Shown: positions 46,081-60,656, numbered from the stretch's first letter. The stretch is DNA of 64,000 nucleotides from Pteria penguin (GCA_035048485.1 CM068581.1:10181430-10245429); one strand, 5' to 3'. Notes: generated by a model not told the origin, from the letters alone. Program-made: numbers and translations.

Positions 46081-49000
46081 GGTGGCGAGTAACATAAAGC
46101 GATGGAGTATACCACGACATCAGGATTCATTCATCAATATGATAGCAATCAATGTTAAGTGATGGAGTATACCACGACATCACGATTCAGTCATCACTAT
46201 GACAGCGATCAATGTAAAGTGATGGATTATATCACGGCATCAGGATTCAGTCATCATTATGACAGCGATCAATGTAAAGTGATGGAGTATACCACGACAC
46301 CAGGATTCATTCATCACTATGACAGCGATCAATGTAAAGTGATGGAGTATACCACGACATCACGATTCAGCCATCACTATGATAGCGATCAATGTAAAGT
46401 GATGGAGTATACCACGACATCACGATTCAGCCATCAATATGATAGCGATCAATGTAAAGTGATGGAGTATACCACGACATCAGGATTCAGTCATCACTAT
46501 GACAGCGATCAATGTAAAGTGATGGAGTATACCACGACATCAGGATTCAGTCATCACTATGACAGCGATCAATGTAAAGTGATGGAGTATACCACGACAT
46601 CAAGATTCAGCCATCACTATGACAGCGATCTGTAAAGTGATGAAGTATACCACGACATCAGGATTTAGTCATCAATATGATAGCGATCAATGTAAAGTGA
46701 TGGAGTATACCACGACATCAGGATTCAGTCATCACTATGATAGCGATTAATGTAGAGTGATGGAGTATACCACGACATCAGGATTTAGTCATCACTATGA
46801 TAGCGATCAATGTATAGTGATAGAGTATACCACGACATCAGGATTCAGTCATCAATATGACAGCGATCAATGTAAAGTGATGGAATATACCACGATATCA
46901 GGATTCAGTCATCACTATGACAGCGATCAATGTAAAGTGATGGAGTATACCACGACATTAGGATTCAGTCATCAATATGACATCGATCAATGTAAAATGA
47001 TGGAGTATACCACGACATCAGGTTTCAGCCGTCAATATGATAGCGATAAATGTAAATGGATAGGGTATATCACGACATCAGGTTTCAGCCGTCAATATGA
47101 TAGCGATCAATGTAAAGTGATAGGGTATACCACGACATCAGGATTCAGTCATCACTATGACAGCGATCAATGTAAAGTGATGGAGTATACCACGACATCA
47201 GGTTTCAGCCGTCAATATGATAGCGATCAATGTAAAGTGATAGGGTATACCACGACATCAGGATTCAGTCATCATTATGATAGCGAATAATGTAAAGTGA
47301 TGAAGTATACCACGACATCATGATTCAGTCATTAATATGATAGCGATCAATGTAAAGTGAAGGAGTATACCACGACATCAGGATTCAGGCATCACTATGA
47401 CAGCGATCAATGTAAAGCGATAGAGTATACCACGGCATTAGGATTCAGTCATCACTATGATACCGATCAGTGTAAAGTGATGGGGTATACCACCACATCA
47501 GGATTCAGTCATCACTATGATAGCGATCAATGTAAAGTGATGGAGTATACAACGGCATCAGGATTCAGTCATCACTATGATAGCGATCAATGTAAAGTTA
47601 TGGAGTATACCACGACATCAGGATTCACTCGTTATTATGATAGCGATCAATGTAAAGTGATGGAGTATACCATGACATCAGGATTCAGTCATTACTATGA
47701 CAGTAATCAATGTAAAGTGATGGAGTATACCACGACATCAGGATTCAGTCATCAATACGATAGCGATCACTGTAAAGTGATGGAGTACACCACGACATCA
47801 GGATTCAGTCTTCACTATGTTAGCGATCACTGTAAAGTGATGGAGTATACCACAACATCAGGATTCAGCCATCAATATGATAGCGATCAATGTAAAGTGA
47901 AGGAGTATACCACGACATCAGGATTCAGTCATCATTATGAAAGCGATCAATGTAAAGTGATGGAGTATACCACGACATCAGGATTCAGCCATCGCTATGA
48001 CAGCGATCAATGTAAGGTGATCGGGTATAACATGACATCAGGATTCAGCCATCAATATGGCAGCGATCAATGTTGAGATGGAGTAGACAACGACATCAGG
48101 ATTCAGTCATCACTATGACAGCGATCAATGAAAAGTGATGGAGTATACCACAACATCAGGATTCAGCCATCACTATGACAGCGATCAATGTAAAGTGATG
48201 GAGTATACCACGACATCAGGATTCAGCCATTAATATGAGAGCGATCAATGTAAAGTGATGAAGTATACCACAACAATAGGATTCAGTCATCACTATGCTA
48301 TGAGAGCGATCAATATAAAGTGATGGAGTATATCATGACATCAGGATTCAATTATCACTATGACAGCAATCAATGTAAAGTGATGGGGTATACCACGACA
48401 TCAGGATTCAGCCATCAATATCATAACGATCAATGTAAAGTGATGGAGTATACCACGACATCAGGATTCATTCATCACTATGACAGCGATCAATGTAAAG
48501 TGATGGAGTATACCACGACATCAGGATTCAGTCATTACTATGAGAGCGATCAATGTAAAGTGATGGAGTATACCACGACATCAGGATTCTTCCATCAATA
48601 TGATAGCGATCAATATAAAGTGATGGAGTATACCACGACATCAGGATTCAGCCATCAGTATGACAGCAATCATTGTAAAGTGATGGGGTATACCACGACA
48701 TCAGGATTCAGCCATCAATATGACAGCGATCATTGTAAAGTGATGGAGTATACCACGACATCAGGATTCAGTCATCACTATGACAGCGATCAATGTAAAG
48801 TGATGGAGTATACCACGACATCAGGATTCAGTCATCACTATGATAGCGATCAATGTAAAGTGATGGAGTACACCTCGACATCAGGATTCTGCCATCAACA
48901 TGATAGCGATCAATGTAAAGTGATGGAGTATACCACGACATCAGGATTCAGCCATCAATATGACAGCGATCAATGTAAAGTGATGGGGTATACCACGACA

Positions 49001-50130
49001 TCAGGATTCAGCCATCAATATGACAGCGATCAATGTAAAGTGATGGAGTATACCACGACATCAGGATTCAGTCATCACTATGACAGTGATCAATGTAAGG
49101 ATTAGGGTATACCACGACATCAGGATTCAGTCATCACTATGATAGCGATCAATGTAAAGTGATGGAGTATACCACGACATCAGGATTCAGTCATTAGTAT
49201 GATAGCGATCAGTGTAAAGTGATGGAGTATACCACGACATCAGGATTCAGTCACCATTATGATAGCGATCAATGTAAAGTGATGGAGTACACCACGATAT
49301 CAGGATTCAGCCATCACTATGACAGCGATCAATGTAAAGTGATGGAGTATACCACGACATCAGGATTCAGTCATCACTATGACAGCGATCAATGTAAAGT
49401 GATGGAGTATACCACGACATCAGGATTCAGTCATCACTATGATAGCGATCAATGTAAAGTGATGGAGTATACCACGACATCAGGATTCTGCCATCAATAT
49501 GACAGCGATCAATATAAAGTGATGGAGTATATCACGACATCAGGATTCAGCCATCAATATGATAGCGATCAATGTAAAGTGATGGAGTATACCACGACAT
49601 CAGTATTCAGCCATCACTATGACAGCGATGAATGTATAGTGATGGGGTATACCACGGCCTCTGGATTCAACCATCATTATGATAGCGATCAATGTAAAAT
49701 GATGGGGTATACCAGGACATCAGGATTCAGTCATCACTATGATAGCGATCAATGTAAAGTGATGGAGTATACCACGACATCTGTTTTCAGTCACGACTGT
49801 GACAGCGATCAATGTAAAGTGATGGAGTATACCACGACACCAGGATTCAGCCATCACTATGACAGCGATCAATGTAAAGTGATGGAGTATACCACGACAT
49901 CCGAATTCAGTCATCACTATGATAGCGATCAATGTAAAGTGATGGAGTATACCACGACATCAGGATTCAGTCATCACTATGACAGCGATCAATGTAAAGT
50001 GATGGAGTATACCACGACATCAGGATTCAGTCATCACTATGACAGGTATCAGTGTAAAGTGATGGAGTATACCACGACATCAGGATCCAGTCATCACTAT
50101 GACAGCGATCAATGGAAAATGATGAATTAT
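46081..50130 (+). repeat. 60-bp satellite array, about 67 units
   Basis: The unit is GTGATGGAGTATACCACGAC, ATCAGGATTCAGTCATCACT, ATGACAGCGATCAATGTAAA. Most units are over 90% alike. Since 60 is divisible by three, a 20-residue periodic peptide (VMEYTTTSGFSHHYDSDQCK) stays open for up to 332 codons and is broken only by small indels (for example at 46631, 48073, 49098) and stops. Two subtypes recur (CACTATGACAGC and CAATATGATAGC). I annotate it as satellite DNA, not a gene, because the five frames have no common start, splice site or end. Confidence 0.95.
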
Positions 50131-50977
50131 TACTGTTTGATTAGTTTTAGATTTCTTAGTTGGTTTTATCTACAATCTTTTCATTTCCGTGCAAGATGTT
50201 TTTGTTTTAAAAACTAGAGTCTTTCCGTAAACTGTAAACAATAATAAAATGCCATTATGTCATGTGTAGTCAGGTCTTTATATTACTATAACACTAATAT
50301 ATATCCATTGAGAAGTCTTCATGTCCCTTTCGATGTAGTAAGGAAAGAGAACAGATAAAAAATGTAAACCTACCCAAAGAGGCACATAATAAGGGAAAGA
50401 ACTTTTGCATACACGCCGATCGTGTATTGCAATGTAGATACAATAGCGTTATCACAAGATGGACAAGTGCATATCATAGGCGTATCTCGGAATTTCGTGG
50501 GCAAGGGTGGTGCTGGTGGTGATAACAACAGCTACAAAAGAAAAACGGAGTTAGTATTAAGGCTCTATTTATTTTCGTGTAAAATCCTTCAGAAGAATAT
50601 ACACAAAACTTAGCGAAACTCAAATAATACAAAAGGCATGTATTAATAAAAGCTAAGTACCTGATTTACTAATAAACTAAAACAAACAAATACATACATA
50701 CAGGGGCGAATCCAGGATTAGATATTGGGGGAATACAAAATTTTGCAAACGTCATTAAGTCCCTGGTGTAAGGATGAGACGCAAAGCGTTCGAGAGCTCG
50801 CGTGTATTCTTCAATGAATTTCTCTAATTGTGTACAGATACTTGCTGAAATTACGAACGAATATTTTCTGACTGAAAACACTGACATTTACAACATTAAA
50901 GGAATACGTTCGAATGAATATAACACCTTTTATGCAAAAACGCGATTGAATACACAACAATCTGTTTGACATATTCC
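50131..50977. other. no gene seen
   Basis: AT-rich flank of the satellite. The word AGGGGCGAATCCAGGATTAG at about 50702 resembles the end of a G-run-bearing MITE seen at 63285. No coding region is supported. Confidence 0.4.
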
Positions 50978-51147
50978 ATTATGATTAAATACTTACAACG
51001 TGTCCTTTGATTGTATTGCTTTTGGGGTGAGTGGGAAGGTGGGCGCCCGTAAACCGGTTAACCACACCAATTGAGTGACGTTTGTTACTTCAATTGACCG
51101 TCCTAATCGGTATCGTAACCGCAGCACAATCGAATATTTTTGTAATG
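50978..51147 (-). repeat. 460-bp dispersed repeat, partial inverted copy C
   Basis: On the - strand it matches 42351-42500: ATTACAAAAATATTCGATTG, GGTTACGATACCGA, AGGACGGTCA, TGGTGTGGTTAACCGGTTTA and CCACCTTCCCACTCA. More diverged than copies A and B, so older. Confidence 0.75.
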
Positions 51148-51149
51148 TC

Positions 51150-52045
51150 GTTCCGTGCATATTATGCTATTGTCATTTTTTGTGTGCAGGTCCTTGGTGA
51201 TTTGTGTCATACAGCTTTGTCAGATGTCTTCTGTTTTTTCTTTAATGTATACAGTTCGTGTCAAATTTTACAGTTCGCATGGAATTCATTAACATCAAAA
51301 TGCCAAAATCGCTTAGGTTTCGAGGAGTTTCGCCCCCTCACTCTGATCCCCATTACCAGGGATTCATCCAAGACTGTTTGGGGGCATTATGGCCGCTCCA
51401 TAGCCCTCTGCCTTTGCTGTTTTTTTAAAATACATTTAGCTAGCTATGCCAATGTCTCCTATTAGAATATAAACGTCACTCCTTTCCTCCATTTCGGAGA
51501 TAGATGTGTGTACTGCGCTAGCTTTAGTCAGTCATAACATTACTTACGGAGCAACAATTGATTTTAGGGGGAGAGGGGCAGGAAGACTACGGGGTATAGT
51601 ATATATGGTAGCGGTACGTCTTCGTTCTACCCCCCCCCCCCCTTACACTTACACTGAAATTCATGTACAAGTGGCAAAATAAATAATATGACTCTGAAAA
51701 TTGAAAAAAAAAACCCAAATCCGGCTAACAAAAGTCTTTGTTCCCCTACCTCTAAAACCATACGGTTGTCCCTTTGTATTATTTTCTCTACTACACATTT
51801 AACCTGATACGCTTTAAAAAAGTTATTTATATATCGCGTACTTCATTATTATCATTACTATTGTTTATTCATTTGTTTTATTATATATTTTTCTTTTGAT
51901 ATTGACAGAATGTGTATTAAACATCTCTACTACTAGAGATTTCCTATCTAAAGAAAGGTACTTTTCACTTGTCTCCCACTGCTGACACCCATTGTCTTAC
52001 ATTTCTCCTCTCAAATACAAAATCAGTATAGAAGAACAGATCGTT
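51150..52045. other. no gene seen
   Basis: An open frame at 51082-51465 is Cys/Phe-rich without recognisable motifs and begins inside the dispersed repeat. A C run of 12 lies at about 51631. Nothing else is supported. Confidence 0.4.
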
Positions 52046-52049
52046 ATAT

Positions 52050-52553
52050 TATGAAAACCCTCAGTTTTTCAAGTTATAAATGATCTTCAACTATGTCTAG
52101 GTTTAAATCATTTATTTGAAAAAAATCATTCAAATTTTGGTTTTGAGCCTTTTCATTCAAATAATGAAAATACTTATTATAGAAAATCTGTTACGCAATT
52201 AAGACTAAAATTGATGGATATTTATAAACGGAATATCATGACTGATTTGAATACGTCATCTAAATGTTCTATATATAGGCACTTTGTTGACCATGTCCTC
52301 TTGCAGTCTTATTTGTCAAAACCTATCTATACTCCATATAAGACACTTATTTGTAGAATAAGTCTTTCTTCATATTGTCTGAATATTGAAACTGGCAGAT
52401 ATAAAAATATTCCGATTAAAAAACGAATTTGTACTATCTGTAAATCTGACATTGAAGATGGGTTTCATTTCATTCTGAAATGTCCAGCATTTTTAGAACT
52501 CAGAACTAAACCTATTTGAAGCCTATTATTATAGGAGACCTTCTGTCTTTAAA
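52050..52553 (+). mobile_element. LINE 3' ORF2 fragment (5' piece of a split LINE)
   Basis: The frame reads VFQVINDLQLCLGLNHLF, TYYRKSVTQLRLKLMDIYKR and the C-terminal IETGRYKNIPIKKRICTICK block with DGFHFILKC (a CCHC-like motif typical of L2/CR1-type LINE C-termini), then, after a frameshift, YYYRRPSVFK up to 52553. The remaining C-terminal residues are found at 55035, beyond an inserted Naiad. Confidence 0.7.
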
Positions 52554-52594
52554 TGAGGGAAGTTACTCAGCTCTAAAATCTTTAACTATAAACA

Positions 52595-52938
52595 AAAATT
52601 TGAAATGTGTAGACCTGAAAGACTTTCACAACATAACAGAGTGTTCGTGTTCCTCTTCTGAGTTTAAATATAATCCATGTGGTCATGTTGTGACAGGAGA
52701 TCTCCATATTGTTCGCAATGAAAAACTTAGAGATCTTTTAAGTAAGGGACCTAAATATAGAGAGCCACAGTCATTTACATGGCGTCAAAATTTTAATATT
52801 ATTATGAACTCCTGTGATGAGTATGCCAGGCAATGGACTAAGAGAGAGAAAGTTGAATTAGACACTCTTTTTGAATTGCTGAAGTCGATCAGAAATCTGC
52901 TAAAGAAAAGAGTTCGAAAACTTTGTCAGTTTTACAAA
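52595..52938 (+). pseudogene. Naiad copy 2 CxC linker domain
   Basis: Reads LKCVDLKDFHNITECSCSSS, then FKYNPCGHVVTGDLHIV and KGPKYREPQSFTWRQNFNII. The C-S-C is the CxC motif that links endonuclease and RT in Naiads. It ends in a basic helix (RNLLKKRVRKLCQ) at the 460-bp repeat. Confidence 0.75.
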
Positions 52939-53400
52939 GGAAAAAGAGGAGTTACTGGCTCAGTTCTGTGGCAGAAGTCACCATGGATCTATTCAATACA
53001 TGAATATAAATAATATACTAGCACATATAACACATTACAAAAATATTTGATCGTAGTGCAATTACGATACCGACTTAGGACGGTCATTTGATTTGACAAA
53101 AGCTAAACAAATTGTGTGGTAAACCGGTTTACGGGCAGAACGTTACAACGTTACAGCAGAACAATCAAAGGACGTACATTTAAAAATTTATAAATAATCC
53201 TCCATGTGAAGAACAAGGGTCAACAGGTATCGCATATTGAGAGGTCATAGAAATATAAATACGTAAGGTATTGTAAAGCACACAATGATATAAAAATATA
53301 TGCGGCATCAACATGATAAACCGTGCTCTATCAGTCTGAAAGCGAGCTAAGACCCTAGATCTGTAGGAGTCCCGACTAACAGTTAGAGGGGACGAGGTTC
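52939..53400 (+). repeat. 460-bp dispersed repeat, copy B
   Basis: Direct copy of 42261-42726 with few substitutions. It lies inside the Naiad copy 2 coding region: linker codons stop at its left edge and the RT resumes after its right edge. Confidence 0.85.
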
Positions 53401-53467
53401 AGAACCATGTCTCCTCTGAAAGAGGTTTGGATAAGGCCCGTCATATAGTCCCTACCGCCCTGTTAGC

Positions 53468-54690
53468 GTGCAACGTTCAAGTAAAAGTCTGCATAAGGCT
53501 GTAGAGGGGCCAAATAACAATTACACATTCGTATGTAAGGCATGTTATATTAAATGTCTCATAGAAGAGCTTGGTCTTCATTCAACGCCTGGTAATCCAA
53601 CTTACACAGTTACAAATATGTCTCCTTCAGAGGTATTAGACAATCACAAGTCAGTTCTCAGTTCATTCGGTATTACTACAAATGAATCTGATCTCGAGCT
53701 ACAATACCTTTTTGGGATTCTAAAGATGCATAAAACTCCATATAAGCATCGATTCATTGCTGGATCTTCGAAGTGTTCCACCAAGCCTCTTTCCATATTA
53801 CTCACCAAAATTCTAACAGAAATCAAATATGGTCTTCAGAAATACTGCTCTACTGCTTACCTGAGAAGCGGAATCAGTGAGATGTGGATCCTAAAGAATT
53901 CCAAGGAATTTATAGAGCACATAAAATCTCCTATTTTCAATAATGTCACTAGCATCAAATCTTTTGACTTTTCGGCTCTTTATACAACCATTCCTCATCA
54001 AAAACTGAAGAACAGAATAATATTTAGTATTCAAAACGCCTTCTTTAACAAAAAACAAAAAAAAAGGAATTCGCAGGTACAAGTACCTCGTTTTCGGTCA
54101 TCACGACACATATTTTGTAAAGGAACAGTCTGATTCCAGCAGCAAATATACAGAAAAAGAGATCATCAAAATGTTAAAGTTTCTTATAGATAATATTTTG
54201 TGATATTTGGTGGGAAAGTGTTCCAACAGATTGTTGGCATTCCTATGGGTACTAATTGCGCGCCCCTTCTGGCTGACATATTTTTGTACTCTTACGAAGC
54301 AGAATTCATACAGTCGCTGCTCTCCAAAGGGAATAAACAATTAGCATCTCAGTTCAACTTTACATACAGATACATCGATGACGTTTTGTCGATTAACAAC
54401 CCTGTATTTAAGGATCACCTCAACATCATATATCTAAAGGAACTTGAGATAAAAGATACAACAGAGAGCGCATCTTCTACTTCATACCTCGATATACTCC
54501 TATCAAGTAGTGACGATGGTTCATTAGTAGCCTCTCTCTATGCAACATACTAGTACCTTCCTCTCCCGCATATGGCGTCTTCATTTCACAACTTATACGC
54601 TATACCAAGGCATGCTCTAAATACATGCAATTTCAGATTCCTCTTTCAAGAATGTTAACCGACGTCTTGGGACTTGATCATACAAAATAA
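53468..54690 (+). pseudogene. Naiad copy 2 reverse transcriptase, decayed
   Basis: Blocks: NNNYTFVCKACYIKCLIEEL (fingers), SEVLDNHKSVLSSFG, LFGILKMHKTPYKHRFIAGS, SGISEMWILKNSKEF, motif A FDFSALYTTIPHQKLK, GIPMGTNCAPLLADIFLYSY, catalytic YRYIDDVLSINN, YLDILLSSS. Frame breaks occur near 54070 and 54201 (one T missing in the ATTTTGTG region), and two in-frame losses of about 20 and 40 residues relative to copy 1 occur near 54545 and 54640. It ends PLSRMLTDVLGLDHTK-stop. Confidence 0.8.
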
Positions 54691-54717
54691 CCAACTGAAC
54701 TTGATTGGATATAATAC

Positions 54718-54763
<46 letters not shown>
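54718..54763. repeat. TA microsatellite
   Basis: Uninterrupted TA dinucleotides just after the Naiad copy 2 stop codon. Confidence 0.95.
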
Positions 54764-54766
<3 letters not shown>

Positions 54767-55034
54767 TATATCACGTTTCCAACGCCGGAATTTCAGTCAG
54801 GCAGCATTTCTTGCCTTGAACGGGAAAATTTGACTTCGTGTTATTGTCTCCTCCGTGCATTCGTGCCTGTATATTTATGTATTTACTTCCTCGACGTGAT
54901 AGGTTGTTGCAGGACTTTTGCGACGGGTGTTGCATGCAACCCTCGATTTAATTGGGGTTCGCATTTGTCTGAATATGACATTATACCCGATATTGTCCTT
55001 TTATTCCATGGACTATGAGATATGGCTTACCCTT

Positions 55035-55340
55035 CGGTACTTCGGTTTTTACTCTAAAGAGACTATGTAATCTTGGAAAATTCTTGAACCATGCTTTTAA
55101 ATTAAGAAACACATTACATTTATGTTCATGAATTGCACATTGTCCTATTATAATATTTCTAAACATTTTTGTCAATAAACTTATTAATTGTATAAGATCA
55201 ATATATGTATATGTTTGTTTATGTTGGCCTTAACGCTATGTATTCTTATTGTTTAAATAATATTTATGTATATCTATAAGTATTGATTTTAATTGGGCTC
55301 GAATTTGCAAAATAAATTATCTTGTATCTTGTATAATGCA
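55035..55340 (+). mobile_element. LINE 3' end (second piece of the split LINE)
   Basis: The frame SVFTLKRLCNLGKFLNHAFK then LRNTLHLCS and TGA (55139-55141) is the natural end of the LINE protein that breaks off at 52553. A short 3' UTR ends in the tail TATCTTGTATCTTGTAT, a simple-repeat tail typical of LINEs. Confidence 0.65.
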
Positions 55341-57950
<2,610 letters not shown>

Positions 57951-57989
57951 AAAATAAATACCCTACCTACCTTTGAGACCCAATTATCT

Positions 57990-59105
57990 TAGAAACAGAA
58001 TTAATTTTACATGGCCTAATATTTCTTTATATAAGTTTTTCTGGCATTAAAAATGTCTGTGTCTGTGCATCTGAACAAGTAGTGGAACTCATCACCTACT
58101 TCATTTAAATTACAAATATTACATTTTCTCTCATTTCTGTCTACATTTTCCCATCTACCTGTCTCTATGGGTAATTTATAATTCCCTGTTCCGAACTGAC
58201 ATAATAATTTTGCTTTTAGCCAGGGTAATTTCAATAGATAGTTTTCACATGAAAGATCAGTTTTATTTATTCTATAATTGATGCCTTTAGATGAATCACA
58301 AACGCTGTTGTTCCATGTCTGGATAAATTGATTAAACCAGCCAGTTAATACTATGAAAAGACTGGTTTAACCTAATATATGACAAACCACATTAATTTAA
58401 AATTGATTTGATATATTTTGACGAAGGCAGATCTTTCAACATAAGATAGCTTATTACAGCATAACATCTTGGCCCAGAAAGTAATCATTCTAACTTTAAT
58501 GTTAAAAGATAAAGGGTATCTGCCAAGTTCTCCATATACCGTGAAATTAGGTGTACAGTTATTCATTTGTAATATACATATGTTTGCAAAATTTCAAGCG
58601 CAGTCTTTCCACAAGCAATGTATTAGAAAAACCCCAAACTTCACAATTAAATAAAACTATTGGTTTTACAATTTTATCAAAAAGATCTTACTGGCAGCCA
58701 ATTGATAAACTATGCTTTCTTGACTTCGCAATAACGCTGTGCATTGCTTTAACAGATTTATCATATAAATGTTTAATATGAAAATTGAAATTACCAGTTT
58801 CTGTTAAAAATACACCGAGATATTTGAAATTGTCAACACTTTAAATTTCTTTTGCATTATAAAAAAATTTCAGTTTGGGTTTTTTTCCCTTTACCAAATA
58901 TAACAACTTTTGTTTTCTCAACATTGACCTTTAAATGCCAATCAATACAGTATGAATGAAAAAGATTCAGCTGTTGTTGTAACTCATATATGGTGACTGA
59001 CATTACAACAGTATAATCAGCATATAATAAAATAAATAAATCTAAATATACACCAAATTCTTTCTCATATTTTCGTGATATGGAATTCAGACCAGAAATG
59101 CAATG
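57990..59105 (-). mobile_element. LINE ORF2 C-terminal half, inactive
   Basis: On the - strand: RKYEKEFGVYLDLFILLYAD, YTVVMS (catalytic YADD changed to YADY), IDWHLKVNVEKTKVVIFGKG, FKYLGVFLTETGNF, and a C-terminal block IETGRWENVDRNERKCNICN with DEFHYLFRC (58016-58234). Several stops and shifts. It is the continuation of the RT at 59712-60478, separated by an inserted duplication. Confidence 0.75.
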
Positions 59106-59162
59106 GGACTATTTCACTGTACGTATCCGTTTTGAGTGTTACATATTGCAGCATTCTTTGAT

Positions 59163-59708
59163 GTAAAACATCAATCAACCAACCAACCAACCTTTGACTT
59201 TACATGGTTTGAGATAGTCGGATCTTCCATCTCATCATTGAAAAACTCATATAGTGATAAATAACGTTTGATATCACAGTCACCGCCTCTGACACATTTT
59301 TCGACAGTTTTTGTTTTGTTTTATTTCTTTAAAAGAGTCAGTGGTGTAGACATGTTGGACAGTTCTAACCATTGACAACAGCAAACAAACTACTTAAAAC
59401 AAATCATCTAAAAGGTTGGATCATGAAGTGGGACTTGTCCAGAACCGTAGAGATCATAGTAGCTTGGACATGTAAAGACTTGGTCGCATGGATTTAAATG
59501 GATGTGATTACAGGCCAATTCAGTATAGATCTCTTCATAATATCTGTGGTTTTCTAATTCATATATAGACAATATTAGCCCTTCCGGTCAGTAAGCTTCA
59601 AACATAACAGTCCAGAAGGGCTATTATTACGTATACACTAATGGTAAGACAGTTATCGATAAGAGGTCTATTGATAAAAACTGACATTTTGTTTTCACTA
59701 ACAACAAA
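59163..59708. repeat. 550-bp duplication, copy 1 (inside LINE)
   Basis: Near-identical direct repeat of 60627-61181, apart from a 9-bp gap and scattered changes. It starts with the last 30 bp of a SINE tail (AAAACATCAATCAACC) without the SINE body, so it was copied after the SINE inserted at the other site. Contains the hairpin TAGCCCTTCCGG/CCAGAAGGGCTA (59577-59624). Confidence 0.88.
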
Positions 59709-59711
59709 TCA

Positions 59712-60478
59712 TGAATCTGGATCATTTAAGCGTTTGTGAAATAGTCTCATTAAATTTTAAAAAGGATTCAAAGTCATTCAAGAATAAAGAGAATAAAAAG
59801 GTGACAAATTTTCACCTTGTCTTATACCTCTTTTACAAGGAAAACTGTCAGAAAATGTATAATTTGTTTTGATTTTACCTTTGATTACATTGTACATATT
59901 TGTAATAACATTGAAACATTTGCCATTGATCTTATTTTTCAAAATTTTATTCCAGAGTCCTAAACGCCAAACAGAATCAAAAGCTTTCTCAAAATCGATA
60001 AATGTGCAATAAAGCTTTTTATGCTTTTTCTTAAATAATTCGATTAAGGCGTGTATGTTAAACATGGTCAGCACAAGAATAATTTTACGAAATCCTGCTT
60101 GATTATTAAGTACAAGTTCGGATGAATCAGCGTATTTGGTGAGTATATAGTTTAGAATTGAAGTAAATAATTTTCCAGTACAACTAAGTAGAGTGATAGG
60201 TCTATAGTCAGCAGGATTCTTTGGGTCACCTTTGTTTTTGTAAATTGAAACTCTGATACCAGTTAACCATGAGGAAGACACGATACCTGTATCAAATATA
60301 ACATTAAATAATGATAAATACAATGGTAACATATCATCAGTTGTAGATTTAATATATTCATTCTCTATAAAATCATCACCCATACTTTTATTACGTTTCA
60401 ATCACTTCACACAATATCTTAGTTCTTGTTCGGTTATACATTCATTAATATATCTACATTCAAGGTTGAATTGACTGT
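59712..60478 (-). mobile_element. LINE reverse transcriptase fragment
   Basis: The - strand frame 60401-59778 has DYRPITLLSCTGKLFTSIL (fingers), FIDFEKAFDSVW (motif A) and RGIRQGENLSPF (motif B); the frame continues upstream to about 60478 across one TGA (ECITEQELRYCVK). Type: non-LTR retrotransposon of the CR1/L2/Jockey group by style. It belongs with 57990-59105. Confidence 0.8.
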
Positions 60479-60481
60479 ACA

Positions 60482-60656
60482 GGGGCAGGCTTGGTGTAGT
60501 GGTTAAGCGCTTGGCTTGCGGCGCCGATGATCCGGGTTCGATTCCCGGGTTGCACCACTATGTTTAAGAGGTTGGTTACCTCCTGCTTCCATGTCGCGAT
60601 ATAACTGAAAAATTGTTGAAAGGGACGTAAAACATCAATCAACCAACCAACCAACC
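60482..60656 (+). mobile_element. tRNA-derived SINE (family 2) with target duplication
   Basis: Same SINE as 44579-44745: A box TGGTGTAGTGGTTAAGC, B box GGGTTCGATTCCC, tail ending in AACC repeats. TTGACTGTACA flanks it (60471-60481 and 60658-60668). It split the LINE, whose frame resumes on the other side (GGDCDIKRYLSLYEFF at about 60690-60760, -). Confidence 0.88.

Larger units (their letters stand above)
44075..46100 (+). repeat. diverged left edge of the 60-bp satellite
   Basis: Sequence such as CCAATATGATGGCAATTCAA then CTTAAAAGGGTGAAGGATA (44119-44155) and AAGATTCAATCGGCAACATA then GTGGCGATCAACGTAAAGTG (45770-45812) aligns with the satellite unit but with many changes. The two parts are split by the PIF/Harbinger-like element, and the second part is split again by a SINE. 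Confidence 0.7.
52595..54930 (+). mobile_element. Naiad-type Penelope-like element, copy 2, nested in a LINE
   Basis: Truncated at the 5' end (no endonuclease), it begins in the linker. It is interrupted by the 460-bp repeat (52939-53400), continues with the RT to a TAA at 54690, crosses a TA microsatellite, and includes a 3' region with GCGACGGGTGTTGC similar to the 3' UTR of copy 1. It splits a LINE whose halves lie at 52050-52553 and 55035-55340. Confidence 0.7.

Noticed and set aside
46159..50217. A large repetitive protein gene with 20-residue repeats
   Set aside because: The five frames are separated by indels and stops, share no start, signal peptide or splice sites, and arise automatically because the 60-bp period is divisible by three. 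Kept as satellite.
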